Positions 1-6,943 of a stretch of 50,581 nucleotides of DNA are shown piece after piece. Source of the stretch: an uncultured Oxalicibacterium sp. (GTDB taxonomy: Bacteria; Pseudomonadota; Gammaproteobacteria; Burkholderiales; Burkholderiaceae_D); assembly GCF_913776015.1 (NCBI RefSeq), contig NZ_CAJYMD010000054.1, positions 1 to 50,581 on the forward strand, read 5' to 3'. The first letter of the stretch is position 1; each line of letters starts with the position of its first letter. Under the pieces are notes generated by a model. That model made no database searches, was not told where the DNA came from, and saw only the letters and a list, made by a program, of their open reading frames with translations. The position numbers and the translations under genes are program-made.

Positions 1-199
1 CGTTGGCACCACCTTCCAGATCGATGAAACGCAAGGTCGTGCCGCGCCGCACACGGTAGGACCAGTGCGCGCCACCGGGGAACATCTCGGTCCAGAGTAC
101 TTTTCCGACGAGATCGGGCGCCAGCTCGTGCGCATAATCGGGTACAAAATCAGGCGCGCTGCCTTGTGAGGTTGCGACATCCATGGATTCGCTTGTCAT
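1..199 (-). CDS. Urea carboxylase-associated protein (DUF1989), carboxyguanidine deiminase subunit; partial
   Basis: Only the N-terminal 66 residues are in the window; the gene runs off the left edge. The start ATG at 199 lies 13 bases after the stop of the ABC ATPase gene. The translation contains GGAHWSYRVRRGTTLRF followed by DLEGGAN, the characteristic opening of the DUF1989 'urea carboxylase-associated protein 1' family. Proteins of this family were shown in other bacteria to be subunits of carboxyguanidine deiminase, acting between guanidine carboxylase and allophanate hydrolase in guanidine breakdown. The position directly downstream of a guanidine-I riboswitch and an uptake system fits that role. 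I expect the second subunit, the biotin carboxylase and allophanate hydrolase to follow outside the window. Which of the two deiminase subunits this is cannot be settled from the fragment. Confidence 0.85.
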   Translation of the reverse strand, partial: MTSESMDVATSQGSAPDFVPDYAHELAPDLVGKVLWTEMFPGGAHWSYRVRRGTTLRFIDLEGGAN

Positions 200-212
200 G
201 TCAATTTCTCCA

Positions 213-1061
213 TTACTTGTTCATTGCGGGATCGGCCGTACGTACCAGCTTCCCGAGTTGTTCGAGGTCGGTCTTCATGCCCGAGGTTTCGCGAATGCGA
301 TCGAGGATGTGTTTTTTCAGTGCGCCGAATTCCGGCGTGAGCTTCATGTCGAGATGACGCTCGTCGCCGAACGGCACGTCGACGATGGAATCGACACGAC
401 CGGGCCGCGGTGCCATCACGACGACACGCTGACCGAGATAAATGGCTTCTTCCACGTCGTGCGTGACGAACACGACCGTGGTCTTTTCGAGTTTGTAGAC
501 GTAGCGAATCAGGTCATGCATGACTTCACGCGTCTGTGCATCGAGCGCACCGAACGGTTCGTCCATAAGAAGCACGTCCGGCTGCACCATGAAGGCACGC
601 GCAATGGCGACGCGTTGCTGCATGCCGCCCGAGAGTTCGGAGGGATAGGCGTTGGCGACGTGACCAAGTCCCATCAGCCGAATCAGGGCATCCGCCCTGC
701 CGGCGGCGAATTCAACGTCCGCCGAACTTGCCCCTTCGCGATGACGCTTGAGGCGACGACAGAACTTGATGTTCTCCATCACCGTGAGCCACGGATACAG
801 GCTGTAGCTCTGGAACACCATAGCGCGATCCGAATCCGGCCCGTCGACCATCTTGCCGTTGCACAGAATGTCGCCGTCCGCGTACTCCTCCAGACCGCCG
901 ATCGTGCGCAGTAGCGTGGACTTGCCGCAGCCCGATGCCCCGACCAGCGTAACGAACTCGCCACTCCCGATATCGAGGTTGATGTTTTGCAATGCCTGAT
1001 TGCGTCGTTCACCCGTGCCGTAAAACTTGTCGAGCTGACGCACGCTAATTTTTATAGTCAT
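213..1061 (-). CDS. ABC transporter ATPase of the guanidine/urea-carboxylase operon
   Basis: This 282-residue protein is the cytoplasmic ATPase of the importer encoded by the two genes upstream. It shows Walker [10 protein letters not shown] (about residues 41-49), Q-loop [10 protein letters not shown], signature LSGGMQQR, Walker [13 protein letters not shown] and the switch histidine in VTHD. This is the nitrate/sulfonate/taurine (SsuB/TauB) class. The frame stays open far upstream, but the start at 1061 (protein begins [10 protein letters not shown]) is preferred because it overlaps the permease stop, a typical translationally coupled junction, and gives the family length. Genes of this type next to urea carboxylase-associated proteins are usually annotated 'urea carboxylase-related ABC transporter'. 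Guanidine as substrate is inferred from the riboswitch. Confidence 0.93.
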   Translation of the reverse strand: MTIKISVRQLDKFYGTGERRNQALQNINLDIGSGEFVTLVGASGCGKSTLLRTIGGLEEYADGDILCNGKMVDGPDSDRAMVFQSYSLYPWLTVMENIKFCRRLKRHREGASSADVEFAAGRADALIRLMGLGHVANAYPSELSGGMQQRVAIARAFMVQPDVLLMDEPFGALDAQTREVMHDLIRYVYKLEKTTVVFVTHDVEEAIYLGQRVVVMAPRPGRVDSIVDVPFGDERHLDMKLTPEFGALKKHILDRIRETSGMKTDLEQLGKLVRTADPAMNK

Positions 1062-1918
1062 GCGCCACCTCGCAGGTGATGCCATTTGAAGCAGCGACGG
1101 TGCAACCAGCGGAAGGCTTGATCCGTGAGCAGGCCGACGAGACCGATTAGCAAAATGCCGGCGAAAATCTTGTCTGTCTGCAGAAAGCGTTGCGCCTTCA
1201 GGATCGAGAAGCCAAGACCGGAATTCGCCGCCACCAGCTCGGCCACCACCAGGTACGTCCACGACAAACCCATCATCGTACGCAAGGTCGTCAGGATCGC
1301 CGGGCGCGCGGCGGGAATCAACACGTGCTGCAGCACTTCGCTGTTGCTGGCGCCCATGGTGCGCGCCGCTTCTACCGAAGCATTCGGTACGCGGGCCACG
1401 TCGTCGGCAATCATTAGCACCATCTGGAAGAAGGTGCCAACGAAAATCACCGTAATCTTGGCGCTCTCGTCGATGCCGACCCACAACATGATCAACGGGA
1501 TGAAGGCAACAGCAGGCAGATAGCGACTGAAGTCGGTCAGCGGCTCAAGCAAGGCGCGCACCGGTGCGTACGTGCCAATCAACACACCCATCGGCACGGC
1601 GATGACCGCCGAGGCAATGAAGCCGCCGAACACGCGCGCAACACTGATACCGATATCGCCAAGCAGTTCGTCTTCCACCAACCATTCGGCCGTGCGCTGC
1701 ATGACCTTCCATGGCGTCGGCAGAAAGACGGGGTCGAACAAGGCCAGACCGGAAACGATCAACCATGCCAGAAATGGCAAGGCAAAACCGGCGGCGGCAA
1801 GGACGACAAACGCATACCGCGGCATCTCGCCGCGCACTGCCCAGGGCAGGCGGCGATTGCGTGGGCGACTACGCGTTACCGGAGACGCAGCCGTCACGTC
1901 AGGAGCAAGCTCGGACAT
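1058..1918 (-). CDS. ABC transporter permease of the guanidine/urea-carboxylase operon
   Basis: A 286-residue inner-membrane permease of the BPD_transp_1 (SsuC/TauC) class. After a basic N-terminus of about 35 residues come roughly six hydrophobic segments, with the ATPase-docking EAA loop visible as EAARTMGASNSEVLQHVLIP. The start at 1918 has a good Shine-Dalgarno (GAGGTCGATC before ATG on the minus strand) and lies 10 bases from the stop of the binding-protein gene. Its own stop overlaps the ATPase start by 4 bases. It probably forms a homodimeric channel with the ATPase at 213-1061 and receives substrate from the protein at 1929-2942. Confidence 0.93.
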   Translation of the reverse strand: MSELAPDVTAASPVTRSRPRNRRLPWAVRGEMPRYAFVVLAAAGFALPFLAWLIVSGLALFDPVFLPTPWKVMQRTAEWLVEDELLGDIGISVARVFGGFIASAVIAVPMGVLIGTYAPVRALLEPLTDFSRYLPAVAFIPLIMLWVGIDESAKITVIFVGTFFQMVLMIADDVARVPNASVEAARTMGASNSEVLQHVLIPAARPAILTTLRTMMGLSWTYLVVAELVAANSGLGFSILKAQRFLQTDKIFAGILLIGLVGLLTDQAFRWLHRRCFKWHHLRGGA

Positions 1919-1928
1919 GATCGACCTC

Positions 1929-2942
1929 TTACTTCTTCAACGCATCGTTCAGCAGCGAGGCATCGATCCCTTTCGCAAAATCGACGGGACCATCGATCAG
2001 CTTGTTTTCCTTGAGAAACGAATGAATGGTTGGGCCGACAGCGACCAGCGACTGCGCTTGCGCCGCATCCATCGCATTCTTGTTGTCGTTGGCTGTGAAG
2101 AAACGCGTGCCTGGCAGGAAGACCTTGTACTCGGCAGCCGACATGCCGACGACCTTGGACATGATCTTGATCGCCTCATCCGGATTGCTGCGAATGAAAG
2201 CTTCGGTTTCGAACCATGCGCCGATCATGCCAACCAGATCGGCACGCTTGGTCTTGTCGAGCAGCGCTTTTTCGTGCGCGACCAGCAGATCGGGCACAAG
2301 GCCTGGCATTTCCTTGGAGGTGAATAATGCGCGGCCCTTGCCGCTGGTTTCGATCTTGGATACCCATGGATTCCACACCACGGCAGCATCGACACGACCT
2401 GTCATGAACGCGGCGGCCGCGTCGCCAGCCGACAGATTCTGAATCTTCACGTCAGACATCTTCATCTTGTTCTTGGCCAGTGCAGTCGCCAGGACGAAAT
2501 GCGAAATGCTGTATTGCTCAAGCGCGACCGTCTTGCCCTTCAAATCGGCGATCGACTTGATCTTGGGGCTGACCATCAAGGCATCGTTGCCAGCAGAGTT
2601 GTCGTTGACCAGAACCGTTTTGAGCTTGACGCCCTTGGCCAGCGGGGTCATGGTGTCCGACCAGGTTTGCGAGTTTGCATCGAGCTGACCGGCGGACAAG
2701 GCAGAAATCGAATCCGTGTAATTGGCGAACCAGACCAGCTTGACCTTGGCGTTATGTTTCTTGAAGAAGCCTTTTTGTTCGGCCACATACCAGGCAACCC
2801 AGCCCGGCCAATCGGATACGCCAACCTTGACTTCGGCATGCGCCGGCGCCAGTGCGCCAAGGCCCAGCGACAGGCAGATCAGCGAAACGGAAAATTTGCG
2901 AAGGAAAGAAGATGACAGACGGGAAAATACGGATGTCAGCAT
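1929..2942 (-). CDS. Periplasmic substrate-binding protein, NMT1/SsuA-like, guanidine operon
   Basis: A 337-residue periplasmic binding protein. The N-terminus has a basic stretch, a hydrophobic core (SVSLICLSLGLGALAP) and a signal peptidase I site after AHA. The mature part begins EVKVGVSDWPGWV and follows the SsuA/NMT1 fold seen in sulfonate, nitrate and thiamine-precursor binding proteins. The frame stays open into the leader, but the start at 2942 is chosen because it gives a complete signal peptide, has GGGAG nine bases upstream and leaves the riboswitch as an untranslated leader. It is the first gene of the operon under the riboswitch at 3003-3105. Guanidine or a related nitrogen compound is the likely ligand by context; the sequence alone does not show it. 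Confidence 0.92.
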   Translation of the reverse strand: MLTSVFSRLSSSFLRKFSVSLICLSLGLGALAPAHAEVKVGVSDWPGWVAWYVAEQKGFFKKHNAKVKLVWFANYTDSISALSAGQLDANSQTWSDTMTPLAKGVKLKTVLVNDNSAGNDALMVSPKIKSIADLKGKTVALEQYSISHFVLATALAKNKMKMSDVKIQNLSAGDAAAAFMTGRVDAAVVWNPWVSKIETSGKGRALFTSKEMPGLVPDLLVAHEKALLDKTKRADLVGMIGAWFETEAFIRSNPDEAIKIMSKVVGMSAAEYKVFLPGTRFFTANDNKNAMDAAQAQSLVAVGPTIHSFLKENKLIDGPVDFAKGIDASLLNDALKK

Positions 2943-3002
2943 GAAAGCGCTCCCAGAGGGTGGATAAAATGAGAGGCGAGCGATCACAAAACCTGTTGTG
3001 AT

Positions 3003-3105
3003 GGCCTCCCGGGTTTTTATCCCTCCGTGTAGTCGCCCCAAGGGGTGCGACCGGATGCTCTCGGACCAGCATCGCTTGCGCGACCGGAACCCTAGCTTCC
3101 ATGCT
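3003..3105 (-). promoter_or_regulatory. Guanidine-I riboswitch (ykkC leader)
   Basis: On the minus strand the leader contains, in order, CTAGGGTTCCG, GGTCCGAGAG and ACACGGAGGGATAAAAACCC followed by GGGAGG, the highly conserved blocks of the ykkC class I guanidine aptamer. The aptamer ends about 60 bases before the start codon of the binding-protein gene. Guanidine-I riboswitches turn genes on when guanidinium binds, and urea carboxylase-associated operons are one of their known target classes. I do not see an obvious intrinsic terminator between aptamer and start codon, so control may act at translation or through a less regular hairpin. Confidence 0.96.
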
Positions 3106-3142
3106 CAAGAAGCGGTCACCCGCCTCTCGTTATGCTTTTACA

Positions 3143-3158
3143 AGCAATAGTGATGCCA
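3143..3158 (-). promoter_or_regulatory. Sigma-54 (-24/-12) promoter for the guanidine operon
   Basis: The minus strand reads TGGCATCACTATTGCT, which fits the sigma-54 consensus TGGCA-N6-TTGCW with the GG and GC elements exactly 12 bases apart. The predicted start of transcription is near 3132, just upstream of the riboswitch. Sigma-54 promoters commonly drive nitrogen-scavenging genes with NtrC. Confidence 0.72.
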
Positions 3159-3197
3159 GGCCATTTAGCCCAGCCTAGGACGATTCAGCCAGCCTTT

Positions 3198-3214
3198 TGC
3201 GCAAAACAGGTGCA
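3198..3214. promoter_or_regulatory. Candidate NtrC site 1
   Basis: TGCGCAAAACAGGTGCA matches 11 of the 14 fixed positions of the NtrC consensus TGCACCA-N3-TGGTGCA and includes an intact GGTGCA half. It lies about 50 bases upstream of the sigma-54 promoter, a usual enhancer position. It also overlaps a perfect palindrome TTTTGCGCAAAA at 3195-3206. Confidence 0.5.
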
Positions 3215-3239
3215 TCCACGAGAACTAAGCCTATGAACA

Positions 3240-3256
3240 GGCACAAACTTGACGCA
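3240..3256. promoter_or_regulatory. Candidate NtrC site 2 (weaker)
   Basis: GGCACAAACTTGACGCA matches 10 of 14 fixed positions of the NtrC consensus. Its centre is 42 bases (about four helical turns) from the centre of the stronger site at 3198-3214, a spacing that would allow cooperative dimers on one DNA face. Confidence 0.35.
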
Positions 3257-3308
3257 AAAGCGGCCCTCAGATGGCTGAACACGATCACCCCGCCTTATAC
3301 GTTTTCCG

Positions 3309-3322
3309 CATATTTAAATATG
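3309..3322. promoter_or_regulatory. Perfect 14-base palindrome upstream of sbp
   Basis: CATATTTAAATATG is a perfect inverted repeat ending 11 bases before the -35 element of the sbp promoter. It could be a regulator site, for example for a CysB-type activator, but the CysB motif is too loose to assign it. Confidence 0.3.
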
Positions 3323-3333
3323 AAAGATATCGT

Positions 3334-3361
3334 TTGAGCGCATAAGCACGTTTGTTATAGT
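3334..3361 (+). promoter_or_regulatory. Sigma-70 promoter of the sulfate transport operon
   Basis: TTGAGC at 3334-3339 and TATAGT at 3356-3361 are separated by 16 bases. The -10 ends about 70 bases upstream of the sbp start codon, which has the ribosome site GGAGAT at 3422-3427. Confidence 0.5.
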
Positions 3362-3432
3362 TCGCCTTCATCGCAAAAGATTGCGTCAGGCAACGAAATT
3401 TGCCGTACTACATTCATTGATGGAGATTTCAC

Positions 3433-4443
3433 ATGTTCAAGAAAGCTGTCTTGTTGTCGGCCATCGCCGCCACATTGTTCGCCGGCGCTGCGCAAGCACA
3501 GGAAAAGCCGCTGCTCAACGCGTCCTATGACGTCGCCCGCGAGCTGTTCGCCACGATCAATCCGAAATTCCAGGAAAAATGGAAAAAGGAAACCGGCCAG
3601 GATCTGAAGATCGATCAATCGTTTGCAGGTACGTCGCGTCAGGCACAGGACATCATCCAGGGTAAAAAGGTCGACACCGTCACCTTCAACCAGGTCACCG
3701 ACATCGACATCCTGGCCAAGCGCGGTCTGGTGCGCAAGGATTGGCAAAAGGCTTTCCCGAACAATGCCTCGCCTTACTACAGCACGATCGCTTTCCTGGT
3801 GCGCAAGGGCAATCCAAAGAACATCAAGACCTGGGACGATCTGGTACGTGATGACGTGAAAGTCGTCTTCCCGAATCCGAAGACCTCTGGCAATGCGCGC
3901 TACAGCTATCTGGGCGCATGGCTTTACGCCAATGAGAAATTCAAGGGCGACGAAGCCAAAACCAAGGAATTCGTCGGCAAGCTGCTGCGCAATGTCGTCA
4001 ACTTCCCAACGGGCGGTCGTGGTGCAACCGTGGCCTTTGCTCAGAACAACCAGGGCGACGCGCTGTTGACCTTCGAATCGGAAGTCATCAACATTGCGAA
4101 GAGTGATGAGTTCAAGGCGGGCGGTTATGAAATCGTCGTGCCCCCGGTTTCCGTGCTGGCAGAATTTCCGGTTGCCGTGGTCGACAAGGTTGTCGATGAA
4201 AAAGGCACACGCAAACTGGCAACCGATTACCTGAACTATCAGTACTCGCGTGAAATCCAGTTGCTGCTGACGACCTTCAACTACCGCGTCCATCACCCTG
4301 ACGTTGCCAAGGTCGTGGCCGATCGTTACGCGAAGGTGCGCCTGATCAACCCGAACACGGTGCTCGGTAGCTGGGATACGATCCAGGACAAGCACTTCGG
4401 TAGCGGCGGCGTGCTCGATCAGCTGCTGGCCCAGCGTCGTTGA
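3433..4443 (+). CDS. sbp: Sulfate ABC transporter substrate-binding protein
   Basis: A 336-residue periplasmic protein with a signal peptide cut after AQA (about residue 22). The mature protein has the sulfate-binding family features LLNASYDVARELF, SFAGTSRQAQDI and the block FPNPKTSGNARYSYL, typical of Sbp/CysP. It delivers sulfate or thiosulfate to the CysT/CysW permease encoded just downstream. The start at 3433 has a Shine-Dalgarno GGAGAT. The following 160 bases hold three hairpins, the last one terminator-like, which would keep this protein in excess over the membrane subunits. Sbp versus CysP cannot be fully separated by eye, but the sequence is closer to Sbp. Confidence 0.95.
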   Translation: MFKKAVLLSAIAATLFAGAAQAQEKPLLNASYDVARELFATINPKFQEKWKKETGQDLKIDQSFAGTSRQAQDIIQGKKVDTVTFNQVTDIDILAKRGLVRKDWQKAFPNNASPYYSTIAFLVRKGNPKNIKTWDDLVRDDVKVVFPNPKTSGNARYSYLGAWLYANEKFKGDEAKTKEFVGKLLRNVVNFPTGGRGATVAFAQNNQGDALLTFESEVINIAKSDEFKAGGYEIVVPPVSVLAEFPVAVVDKVVDEKGTRKLATDYLNYQYSREIQLLLTTFNYRVHHPDVAKVVADRYAKVRLINPNTVLGSWDTIQDKHFGSGGVLDQLLAQRR

Positions 4444-4449
4444 TGCCGG

Positions 4450-4512
4450 CCGGCAGCGTCAAAGACTGCCGGTTTCGCCCACAGACCCAGGGTGGTTTAC
4501 AATGCCACCCTG
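4450..4512 (+). repeat. Two tandem stem-loops after sbp
   Basis: CCGGCAG (4450-4456) pairs with CTGCCGG (4466-4472), and CAGGGTGG (4488-4495) pairs with CCACCCTG (4505-4512). Neither has a T-run. They precede the terminator-like hairpin at 4515-4548 and may protect the sbp message from 3' decay. Confidence 0.6.
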
Positions 4513-4514
4513 CA

Positions 4515-4548
4515 AAACGACCATCCGTTGTGATGGTCGTTTGTTTTT
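4515..4548 (+). terminator. Intrinsic terminator/attenuator between sbp and cysT
   Basis: AAACGACCATC (4515-4525) pairs with GATGGTCGTTT (4532-4542) over a 6-base loop, followed by GTTTTT. Because cysT follows 56 bases later on the same strand with no clear promoter of its own, this is probably a partial terminator. Confidence 0.75.
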
Positions 4549-4604
4549 CGGCCAAGGCTTTGCCTGGCAACAGGTAACCGCGGCCCTGCCGCAATGACTC
4601 CGCC

Positions 4605-5456
4605 ATGAACGCAACTCCGTCCTTACGCTTTTTCCGCAGCACACCGGTTCTTCCCGGCTTTTCGCTGAGCTTCGGCATTTCGACGCTCTATATCAGCCTG
4701 GTCATCCTGCTGCCGATTTCCGCGCTGATACTGTATGTCAGCGGCATGACCTGGCAAGAGTACTGGTTCGCCATTACCGATGTGCGCGTGCTGCAAAGCT
4801 ATAAGGTGACATTGCTGGGCGCGCTCTATTCGACGCTGGTAGTGACCGCAGTCGGCTTTCTGTGGGCCTGGATCATCACACGCTACAACTTCCCCGGTCG
4901 TCGCTTGCTCGACTCGCTGATGGATCTGCCGTTCGCGCTGCCCACCTCGGTCGCCGGCCTGACGCTTTCCACCCTGTTCATCCCAAGCGGCTGGCTGGGC
5001 CAGTTCTTCGATGCAGTCGGCATCAAGATTTCCTATGCATTCCCCGGCATCGTCGTCGCCATGATCTTCACCAGCATTCCATTCATCGTACGTTCGGTGC
5101 AACCCGTGCTGGAAGACATGGAAAAGGAACTTGAAGAAGCCGCCATGATGCTGGGTGCCAACAAATGGCAAATCTTCTGGCGCGTCATCCTGCCAACGCT
5201 GGTTCCTGCCTTGATCGCCGGTTCGTCGCAGGCCTTCATTCGTAGTCTCGGTGAGTTCGGTGCCGTCATCATGATCGCCGGCAATATCCCATTCGAAACG
5301 GAAGTGACCTCGCTGATGCTGTTCGTGCGCCTGCAAGAATTCAACTATCCGGCTGCTGCAGCCATCGCCTCGGTCGTGCTGTTCGCCTCGCTGACCTTGC
5401 TGTTCCTGCTGCAAGTGGTACAGGGACGTCTGTTCAACAAATCGACAGGCGCATAA
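4605..5456 (+). CDS. cysT: Sulfate/thiosulfate ABC transporter permease CysT
   Basis: A 283-residue inner-membrane protein with about six hydrophobic segments and the LPTSVAGLTLSTLF region typical of CysT (CysU). The ATPase-contact loop is EEAAMMLGANKWQIFWRVIL. It forms the channel heterodimer with CysW, whose gene starts 14 bases downstream. The cytoplasmic partner CysA is not encoded in the window. Expression from the sbp promoter would have to read through the hairpins at 4450-4548. Confidence 0.95.
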   Translation: MNATPSLRFFRSTPVLPGFSLSFGISTLYISLVILLPISALILYVSGMTWQEYWFAITDVRVLQSYKVTLLGALYSTLVVTAVGFLWAWIITRYNFPGRRLLDSLMDLPFALPTSVAGLTLSTLFIPSGWLGQFFDAVGIKISYAFPGIVVAMIFTSIPFIVRSVQPVLEDMEKELEEAAMMLGANKWQIFWRVILPTLVPALIAGSSQAFIRSLGEFGAVIMIAGNIPFETEVTSLMLFVRLQEFNYPAAAAIASVVLFASLTLLFLLQVVQGRLFNKSTGA

Positions 5457-5470
5457 GGACGGAGAACATC

Positions 5471-6325
5471 ATGGCAAAAGCAATCAAACGTCCGAACGAA
5501 TGGCATCAATGGGTATTGATCGGCCTCGGCATTTTCATGGCAGTCGTTCTGCTGGTACTGCCCCTGAGCCTGATCTTCGCGCAAGCGCTGAGTGGCGGCG
5601 TCGCTCTGCTGTGGCAGAACCTTAACGAAAGCTACATGACGCACGCGATCGGACTGACCTTGCTGGCTGCCGTGCTGACCGTACCGATCAATCTGGTCTT
5701 CGGCATCCTGCTGGCCTGGTGCGTGACGCATTTCGATTTTGTGGGTCGTCGCCTGCTGATCACGCTGACCGAAATCCCGTATGCCACCTCACCCGTGGTC
5801 GCCGGATTCTGCTATCTGGTGGTGTATGGCCTTGAAGGCGCAATCGGTCGCTGGCTGTACGCGGAAGACATTCAGTTGATGTTCGCGTGGCCCGGCATCA
5901 TCATGGTGACGGTGTTCGTCACGGCACCCTACATCGCGCGCATTCTGATGCCACTGATGCAAAAGCAAGGGACCGAAGAAGAAATCGCGGCCCTCTCGCT
6001 CGGCGCCAGCGGCTGGCAGATTTTCCGCAAGGTGACGCTACCCAACATCAAGTGGGCGCTGCTGTACGGCTGCGTGATCACCAATGCGCGTGCCGTCGGC
6101 GAATTCGGCGCAGTCGCGGTGGTATCCGGCACCATCATGAATCAGACCCTGACACTGCCATTGCTGGTCGAACAACTCAACAACGATTACAAGACGGCTG
6201 CCGCGTTTACTGCGGCCGGTCTGCTGGCTTGCATGGCGATGATAACGCTGGTGCTGAAAGCCTTCATGGAATGGCGTCAGGAACAGCGCGAAGCCGAACC
6301 TGTCGACGACATCCCCGCAGCCTAA
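5471..6325 (+). CDS. cysW: Sulfate/thiosulfate ABC transporter permease CysW
   Basis: A 284-residue inner-membrane permease, second half of the CysTW heterodimer. It has six hydrophobic segments, the EIPYATSPVVAGFCYLVV segment and the EAA loop EEEIAALSLGASGWQIFRKV. The ribosome site is GGACGGAGAA before ATG. In most relatives cysA, and often a cbl/cysB regulator, follows directly; here the next 400 bases hold no ATPase gene, only a hairpin and a small unrelated reading frame, so the operon seems to end here. The ATPase must come from another locus. Confidence 0.95.
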   Translation: MAKAIKRPNEWHQWVLIGLGIFMAVVLLVLPLSLIFAQALSGGVALLWQNLNESYMTHAIGLTLLAAVLTVPINLVFGILLAWCVTHFDFVGRRLLITLTEIPYATSPVVAGFCYLVVYGLEGAIGRWLYAEDIQLMFAWPGIIMVTVFVTAPYIARILMPLMQKQGTEEEIAALSLGASGWQIFRKVTLPNIKWALLYGCVITNARAVGEFGAVAVVSGTIMNQTLTLPLLVEQLNNDYKTAAAFTAAGLLACMAMITLVLKAFMEWRQEQREAEPVDDIPAA

Positions 6326-6736
6326 GCCGCTTTGGGCGCTTTTTCCGGCCCCGCTTCCTGCTCCTGCTACATTCCCCGTTGTTTTTCCTCGCTGCCGCCG
6401 GCATTTTTCAGCCGGCGCAGCCCTATTGCTTTCGTGCAATTACACGCATTGTGCAGTCATCTTGCCGTCATAACTGCCCGCCACAATCATTTCACCATCG
6501 TGTGTTAGACTCTACGCACTGTTGGTCGGACGCCAGTCTGGTACACCGCAGTCGAACAACATGGTCACATGCAGTTTGAACACGGGTCAGTGCATTCCTA
6601 CCCGATTTTGGGACAAGCGCTGATCGCTCTCCAACGAGGGCTCCTCTATTCTCCGCAATGCATATTGCGCAGAATTTTTGCCAGTATCGATCATGCCGAA
6701 AGGCAATGCTCGATCCGCCACAGGAAAGGAACGATC
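6326..6736. other. Gene-free stretch after cysW
   Basis: This 411-base stretch holds a strong stem-loop at 6391-6421 (arms GCTGCCGCCGGC and GCCGGCGCAGC, one bulged C, no T-run) that may end the cysW message, and an inverted repeat CGCAAT-GCAT-ATTGCG at 6654-6669. I see no remnant of cysA. The right part must contain the promoter for the small gene at 6737, but no clear hexamers stand out. Confidence 0.5.
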
Positions 6737-6916
6737 ATGTATAAGACTCACGATGAGATCACCACCCGCATTTTGTCCATGAGCAGCAGTGCCGAGGACG
6801 AACAAGACCGCAACACCGAGTCCGACACCCATGAAGTAGTTGAGCTCGACAAGCGTGAAGGCAGCCACATCACGGTCGTGCCCTTCAATCCAGTTCAGGT
6901 AGGTTCATTCCAGTAA
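6737..6916 (+). CDS. Small acidic protein, 59 residues, unknown function
   Basis: ATG at 6737 follows a strong ribosome site (AGGAAAGGA, 6722-6730). The protein is hydrophilic and rich in Ser, Glu and Asp in the middle (SSSAEDEQDRNTESDTHEVV), with a C-terminal stretch ITVVPFNPVQVG. It has no signal peptide, membrane segment or recognised domain. It converges on the NhaR-type gene, whose stop is 27 bases away. The reading frame continues upstream, but the ribosome site supports the start given. I do not recognise the family; a real small gene is likely but not certain. Confidence 0.5.
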   Translation: MYKTHDEITTRILSMSSSAEDEQDRNTESDTHEVVELDKREGSHITVVPFNPVQVGSFQ

Positions 6917-6943
6917 GTCACCACCATCACCACCATTCGGCCG

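Noticed and set aside
183-914. 243-codon plus-strand frame at the left end
   Set aside because: Antisense to the ABC ATPase, which has all its motifs; no ribosome site.
2943-3108. N-terminal extension of the guanidine operon binding protein into the leader
   Set aside because: The translated extension covers the riboswitch and would bury the signal peptide; the start at 2942 has a ribosome site and a proper signal sequence.
3355-4395. 346-codon open frame on the minus strand opposite sbp
   Set aside because: It is fully antisense to a clear sulfate-binding protein, shows no domain and arises from codon bias in the real gene.
6326-6736. Possible cysA pseudogene after cysW
   Set aside because: I looked for Walker, signature and switch motifs in all frames and saw none.
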